Shown one piece after another: positions 13,169 through 16,878 of a stretch of 16,878 bases of DNA (positions are counted from its first letter, which is position 1; each line of letters opens with the position of its first letter). The DNA is taken from the NCBI GenBank assembly GCA_045631645.1, contig JAZQVC010000018.1:1-16878 (forward strand). The letters are read 5' to 3'. The stretch comes from SIG459 sp045631645 (lineage in GTDB: Bacteria > Bacillota > Clostridia > Oscillospirales > Oscillospiraceae). Position numbers and translations under genes: made by a program. Below the pieces are notes generated by a model that was given only the letters and a program-made list of their open reading frames with translations, made no database searches and was not told where the DNA came from.

Positions 13169-13615
13169 ATGATTGCAATTGCTTCTGACCACGGCGGATT
13201 TGAACTTAAAAATGAAATTATAAAGCACCTTGAATCCAAGGGCTATACCCTCAAGGACTATGGCACTTACACCACCGATAGCTGCGATTATCCTATCTAC
13301 GGCGAGGCTGCCGCAAGAGCTGTTGCCTCCGGTGAGTGTGAAAAGGGAATCATTATCTGCGGAACCGGTATAGGCATCTCCATCAGCGCAAACAAGGTTA
13401 AAGGCATCCGCGCTGCCCTTTGCGGAGATTGCTACAGCGCTGAATACACCCGCCTTCATAACGACGCAAACATTCTTGCACTGGGCGCACGTACTACCGG
13501 AAGCGGACTTGCCCTGAAAATTGTTGACACTTTCCTGAGCACCGAGTTCGAAGGTGGCAGACATGCCCGCCGCGTGGCGCTCATTTCCGAGATAGAGGAT
13601 AAGGAAAGAGCATAA
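13169..13615 (+). CDS. rpiB: Ribose-5-phosphate isomerase B
   Basis: Cytoplasmic enzyme interconverting ribulose 5-phosphate and ribose 5-phosphate in the pentose phosphate pathway. The 148-residue product has the RpiB/LacAB fold with IASDHGGFELK (Asp7, His8), ICGTGIGISISANK (Cys64, the proton-transfer base, and the anion hole), and RLHNDANILALGAR (His97), ending GGRHARRVALI. The catalytic Cys and the SDHGG phosphate region favour RpiB over the LacA/LacB galactose-6-phosphate isomerases. The ATG is preceded by AAGGAGG (13154-13160), overlapping the hisK stop. Co-transcribed with hisK and the next gene (2-nt gap). Confidence 0.96.
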   Translation: MIAIASDHGGFELKNEIIKHLESKGYTLKDYGTYTTDSCDYPIYGEAAARAVASGECEKGIIICGTGIGISISANKVKGIRAALCGDCYSAEYTRLHNDANILALGARTTGSGLALKIVDTFLSTEFEGGRHARRVALISEIEDKERA

Positions 13616-13617
13616 TT

Positions 13618-14712
13618 ATGGCAAGACCAAGAGCAATTTACCGTGGAAAACGCAAATACGGCTGGGTAATCACTGTGCTGCTTTTCCTGCTGATTATCGC
13701 CTTTATGGTGGGTATGTGGGTTTTCTACGATATGCAAAAATATATACGCTATGAAAAGGACGGCCTTTATCTGGAACTTACAGAGAGTGAACTGCAGCAG
13801 GACGAAGATGATGAGGACGATGAGTTAAGCGTTCTTGCCCCTCCTGTCACTGATGCTCAGATCGTTGTTTCAATGCCCGATTATTCCCAGATGAAGAGCA
13901 TGGTCACTTCTCGCCTCAAAGATATTCAGGCGCTCTATGTTTCCAGGGAGAAAATGACGGCGCAGAACCTTGCCTATTATCCTTCCATTCTTGCGGAAAG
14001 CCAGAATAAATATAACAGCCTTGTTCTGAATATTAAAAGCGAGGACGGCACCCTCCGTTATTATAGCGGCGTTTCTATGGCTGCAAGCTATGGCGTTAAC
14101 GGCACAGAGAATATCAAGGAGTCTCTTGGCAAGCTCAAGGAGCATGATCTTTGGCTTGTTGCTGAGATCAGCTGCCTTGGTGACAGTGCCATGGCTATGC
14201 GCAATAGCCCCATAAGCCTGAAAAATGCCAATGGCGGAGTTCTCACTGATGAAACTTGCAGCTGGCTTGACCCCTATAACAGCGTAACAAGGGAATATAT
14301 TGTGGACTTGATGCGCGAGCTTAAGGAAATGGGCTTTGACGAGGTGCTGCTCACCAATGTTTGTGTGCCTGCCAATATGGCGATTGCCTATTCGCAGCCT
14401 ATGAGCGCAACTCCTGACTCCGTCAGCGCCGTATCCTCAATATGCCGCTATCTTCGCCAGCAGGCCGATGAAATCGGAATTTACCTGAGTGCGGAGCTGG
14501 ACGGCACTGCCCTCCGCGAGGGAAAGAGCAAGGACAAGGGACAGGATCCCGAATTCTTCTTCAAGGTGTTTGACCGCGTTTATGTAAGAACCAACATGGA
14601 TTATTATGTGACCGATGTAAGCATTGCGAAGGAGCTTTGCGATGTTTCCTCCAGACTGGTTGTTGCTGTTGATGGCTTCACCCTGCCCAGCGGAAGTTAT
14701 TTTGTGAGATAA
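13618..14712 (+). CDS. Membrane-anchored GH-like (DUF4015-type) protein, catalytic motif degenerate
   Basis: 364-residue protein of unproven function. A basic N-terminus and one membrane segment (about 16-38) are followed by an acidic stretch (Asp/Glu run at 61-70) and an extracytoplasmic domain (about 80-364). This resembles the DUF4015 putative glycoside hydrolase barrel: NSLVLNIKSEDGTLRYYS, LVAEISCLGDSAMAMRN, WLDPYNSVTREYI, then LKEMGFDEVLLTNVCVP. In typical members the last motif reads like FDEIQFDYIRFP; here the Asp-Tyr and Arg positions appear as Thr-Asn and Cys, so a catalytic acid may be missing. It may be a binding or scaffold protein rather than an enzyme. The start ATG lies 2 nt after the rpiB stop, with AGGAAAGAG inside the rpiB end as ribosome binding site. 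The family call is from memory of motif patterns and is moderate. Confidence 0.75.
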   Translation: MARPRAIYRGKRKYGWVITVLLFLLIIAFMVGMWVFYDMQKYIRYEKDGLYLELTESELQQDEDDEDDELSVLAPPVTDAQIVVSMPDYSQMKSMVTSRLKDIQALYVSREKMTAQNLAYYPSILAESQNKYNSLVLNIKSEDGTLRYYSGVSMAASYGVNGTENIKESLGKLKEHDLWLVAEISCLGDSAMAMRNSPISLKNANGGVLTDETCSWLDPYNSVTREYIVDLMRELKEMGFDEVLLTNVCVPANMAIAYSQPMSATPDSVSAVSSICRYLRQQADEIGIYLSAELDGTALREGKSKDKGQDPEFFFKVFDRVYVRTNMDYYVTDVSIAKELCDVSSRLVVAVDGFTLPSGSYFVR

Positions 14713-14716
14713 AAAC

Positions 14717-14752
14717 TCGACAATTGAAAATAGCTGTAATATAATGGACAAT
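14717..14752 (+). promoter_or_regulatory. Predicted promoter of the alpha-galactosidase gene
   Basis: TCGACA (14717-14722), a 17-bp spacer and a perfect TATAAT (14740-14745) predict a start near 14752. This is one of the best SigA-type promoters in the window. The -10 and start fall within the left arm of the adjacent terminator stem. Confidence 0.7.
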
Positions 14753-14784
14753 GGATAATACTAAATATCCATTGTCCATTTTTT
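14743..14784 (+). terminator. Terminator of the PMT-hisK-rpiB operon
   Basis: A perfect 15-bp stem, AATGGACAATGGATA (14743-14757) with TATCCATTGTCCATT (14766-14780), has an 8-nt loop and is followed by TTTTG, giving a T6 run with the arm. It lies 30 nt after the last gene of the operon. Confidence 0.85.
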
Positions 14785-14811
14785 GTGGTCAGGCTATGTG
14801 GAGGTGCAATA

Positions 14812-16878
14812 ATGCCCATATATGAAGATAAGGGTCTTTTCCGTTTGGATACGGAAGATTCCTCCTACTGGCTGAAGGTAAGCCCTTTCGGCCATCTTGA
14901 ACATCTGCACTATGGTTCTAAGCTGGGCGAAGGTGACTGTGCCCCTCTTGCGGTGAAGCGCAGCGTTCCTTATGGCAGCGCTGTTTGCTACAGCGAGAGT
15001 GATGCAAGCTACTGCCTTGATACTCTTTGCCTTGAATGGTCGGGAGTGGGCAAGGGGGATTACCGCAACAGTCCCTGCGAGATAAAAATGCCCGACGGCA
15101 GCTTTGTTACTGACTTTGTGTATAAAAGCCATGAGATAATAAGCGGCTGCGTTCCTATGGACTGTCTCCCCACTGCCTATGCTAACGGGGAAGACGAGGG
15201 CGTGGAGACTCTGCGCATAGATATGGAGGATACCCTCCATCCTGTTAAGCTGAGCCTTTACTATACCGTGTTTCCCAAGGTCAATGTGATAAGCCGCAGA
15301 AGCGTTGTCACCAACGGTGCAGATAAGGACATCTCCCTCCGCAAGATAATGTCCATGAGCATGGACATGAGCGCCATGCCGCTGGAAATGCATACCTTTG
15401 ACGGAGGCTGGATAAAGGAAGCCCATCATAATGTGCGCAATGTTGAAGCGGGGCTTTATGTGAATTCCTCTTCAACGGGAGCATCCTCCAACCGCCATAA
15501 TCCCGGTTTCCTCCTCAGCGAGAGGGGAGCAGGGGAAGATCATGGCAAGGTTTGGGGCTTCAATCTTGTTTATTCCGGCAGCCACTATGGAGCTGTTGAG
15601 CGCTCGGGTGAGGATATAGTCCGCGTTATGCTGGGCATAAATCCTGCATGCTTTGACTGGACGCTGCATACAGGGGAGAGTTTTGAAACTCCCGAGACGG
15701 TTTTAAGCTGCAGCGGCAAGGGCTTCAACGGTCTGCGCAGGAATTTCCATAGTTTCGTCAATGGCAACATTGTTCGCGGCGATTGGAAAAACATGGAGCG
15801 CCCCGTGCTTGCCAACAACTGGGAGGCCCATTTTTTTAGATTCACCCACGGAAAGCTGATAAGGCTGGCACGCAGAGCGAAGAAGCTTGGCGTGGAGCTT
15901 TTCGTGCTGGATGACGGATGGTTCGGAAAAAGAAACAACGATCATGCAGGTTTGGGTGACTATAATACCAACCTTAAAAAGCTTCCTCATGGAGTTGAGG
16001 GAGTTGCAAAAGCCGTTCGAAGAATGGGCATGGACTTTGGCCTCTGGTTTGAGCCGGAGATGGTCAATGAGGATTCCGAACTATACAGAGCCCATCCCGA
16101 CTGGGCGGTGAAGGTGCCGGGAAGAAGTCCTGCGAAGGGACGAAATCAGCTGGTGCTTGACCTGACGAGGGCTGAGGTTCGCGATTATATAGTGGAAAAT
16201 GTGGGCAAGATTATGGATTCCACCGGGCTGAAATATGTTAAGTGGGATTATAACCGCCATATTTCCGATGCCTTTTCCCCAAGCCTTGAAAATCAGGGAG
16301 AATTCCACCATCGTTATATCCTCGGTCTTTACGATGTTCTCTCCCGAATTTTCAGCCCTCGCCCCCATGTGCTTCTGGAAAGCTGCTCCTCGGGAGGAAA
16401 CCGTTTCGACCTTGGCATGCTCTGCTTTTCTCCCCAAATCTGGGCAAGCGATAACACAGACCCCATTGAGCGTCTGGATATTCAGGGAGGACTGAGTTAT
16501 CTTTATCCCCAGTCCACTTGGGGCAGCCATGTGGCATCCGCACCAAGCCAGCAGACCCTCCGCTCGGCGCCTCTTTCCACCCGCTTTAATGTGGCGGCCT
16601 TCGGCTGCTTCGGCTATGAGCTGGATTTGAAATATCTCTCCAGAGCGGAGAGACAGGAGGTATGCCACCAGATTGCCTATTATAAAAAGCACCGAAGAAC
16701 CTTCCAGTACGGACAGTTCAGACGCAGAGAAGGCACAAGAAGCGGCACAGAGGTATGGCAGGTTGGCGAGGGAGATAAATGCATCTGCGGCTATTTCCAG
16801 AGAGGGTATAACGCCGCCCCTGCAGGAGACATTATGCCTGTGGCCGGTCTTGAAAAGGACTCTCTCTATACCCTTGCT
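14812..16878 (+). CDS. GH36 alpha-galactosidase, 3' end cut by window
   Basis: Retaining alpha-galactosidase predicted to release galactose from raffinose-family oligosaccharides, melibiose or galactomannan. 689 codons are present without a stop; the family is usually about 720-750 residues, so only the C-terminal beta domain is lost. Residues about 1-320 are the N-terminal beta-sandwich. The barrel follows with VLANNWEAHFF, GVELFVLDDGWFGKRNND, DFGLWFEPEMVNEDS, RNQLVLDLTRAEVRDYI, VKWDYNRH (Asp479, nucleophile) and CSSGGNRFDLGM, WASDNTDPIERL (Asp547, acid/base). No signal peptide is seen, so it is probably cytoplasmic and works on imported oligosaccharides. The ATG has GGAGGTG (14800-14806) 5 nt upstream. 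It has its own promoter and is not obviously coupled to a sugar transporter within the window. Confidence 0.95.
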   Translation, partial: MPIYEDKGLFRLDTEDSSYWLKVSPFGHLEHLHYGSKLGEGDCAPLAVKRSVPYGSAVCYSESDASYCLDTLCLEWSGVGKGDYRNSPCEIKMPDGSFVTDFVYKSHEIISGCVPMDCLPTAYANGEDEGVETLRIDMEDTLHPVKLSLYYTVFPKVNVISRRSVVTNGADKDISLRKIMSMSMDMSAMPLEMHTFDGGWIKEAHHNVRNVEAGLYVNSSSTGASSNRHNPGFLLSERGAGEDHGKVWGFNLVYSGSHYGAVERSGEDIVRVMLGINPACFDWTLHTGESFETPETVLSCSGKGFNGLRRNFHSFVNGNIVRGDWKNMERPVLANNWEAHFFRFTHGKLIRLARRAKKLGVELFVLDDGWFGKRNNDHAGLGDYNTNLKKLPHGVEGVAKAVRRMGMDFGLWFEPEMVNEDSELYRAHPDWAVKVPGRSPAKGRNQLVLDLTRAEVRDYIVENVGKIMDSTGLKYVKWDYNRHISDAFSPSLENQGEFHHRYILGLYDVLSRIFSPRPHVLLESCSSGGNRFDLGMLCFSPQIWASDNTDPIERLDIQGGLSYLYPQSTWGSHVASAPSQQTLRSAPLSTRFNVAAFGCFGYELDLKYLSRAERQEVCHQIAYYKKHRRTFQYGQFRRREGTRSGTEVWQVGEGDKCICGYFQRGYNAAPAGDIMPVAGLEKDSLYTLA

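Noticed and set aside
12336..13615. A histidine biosynthesis operon
   Set aside because: Only the PHP phosphatase could belong to it; neighbours are rpiB, a PMT and a GH-like membrane protein, and no other his gene is present.
14717..14811. Riboswitch or leader attenuator before the alpha-galactosidase
   Set aside because: The hairpin is better explained as the upstream operon's terminator, and the predicted start lies inside it; the remaining leader of about 60 nt shows no known riboswitch layout.

Overview
The window looks like chromosomal DNA of a mid-GC, low-to-moderate G+C Gram-positive anaerobe of the Clostridia (Oscillospirales/Christensenellales-like gut lineages are my best guess). 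The reasons are an SLH-anchored cell-wall hydrolase, Pro/Thr/Ser-rich linkers on surface proteins, long-form HPF, strong GGAGG ribosome binding sites, TTG start codons and many hairpin-plus-T-tract terminators. No ribosomal RNA, tRNA, CRISPR array, insertion sequence, phage or plasmid gene is visible. Both ends of the window cut through genes.

Layout. (1) 1-1529, plus strand: the 3' part of an SLH + GH25 muramidase surface protein. It converges on a minus-strand gene for the ribosome hibernation factor HPF (1589-2140), with a shared hairpin terminator between them. (2) 2141-2372: a regulatory stretch with the hpf promoter, an operator-like inverted repeat and two strong hairpins. (3) 2373-4502, minus: a membrane-anchored TPR/leucine-rich-repeat protein built from three LRR modules, with a Pro/Glu/Ser tail. 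(4) 4639-5532, minus: a LysR-type regulator divergent from a TRAP transporter operon (5797-9092, plus) in the unusual order dctM-dctP-dctQ. The 264-nt divergent region carries two matching T-N11-A boxes 40 bp apart and a perfect 16-bp palindrome inside the predicted dctM promoter spacer. A chain of hairpins separates dctP from dctQ. (5) 9159-10334, minus: a lipoprotein GH3 beta-N-acetylhexosaminidase (NagZ type). It is divergent from (6) a four-gene plus-strand run (10437-14712): a PMT-family membrane mannosyltransferase, a PHP-type histidinol phosphatase, ribose-5-phosphate isomerase B and a membrane-anchored, degenerate GH-like protein. (7) 14812-end: a GH36 alpha-galactosidase, cut by the right edge. 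Its predicted promoter is interwoven with the terminator of the preceding operon.

How the parts fit. Several proteins act at the cell surface: the GH25 and GH3 enzymes on peptidoglycan, the LRR protein, the DctP lipoprotein and the PMT glycosyltransferase. Their Thr/Ser/Pro-rich linkers would be natural O-glycosylation targets for the PMT enzyme, although that link is inference. The LysR/TRAP pair is a plausible self-contained, regulated organic-acid uptake unit with unknown substrate. I found no convincing wholly new biological system. The best leads are the LysR-TRAP control region, the promoter/terminator overlap before the alpha-galactosidase, a possible ~72-nt small RNA near 2298-2369, the modular LRR protein, and the GH-like protein that appears to lack its catalytic residues.
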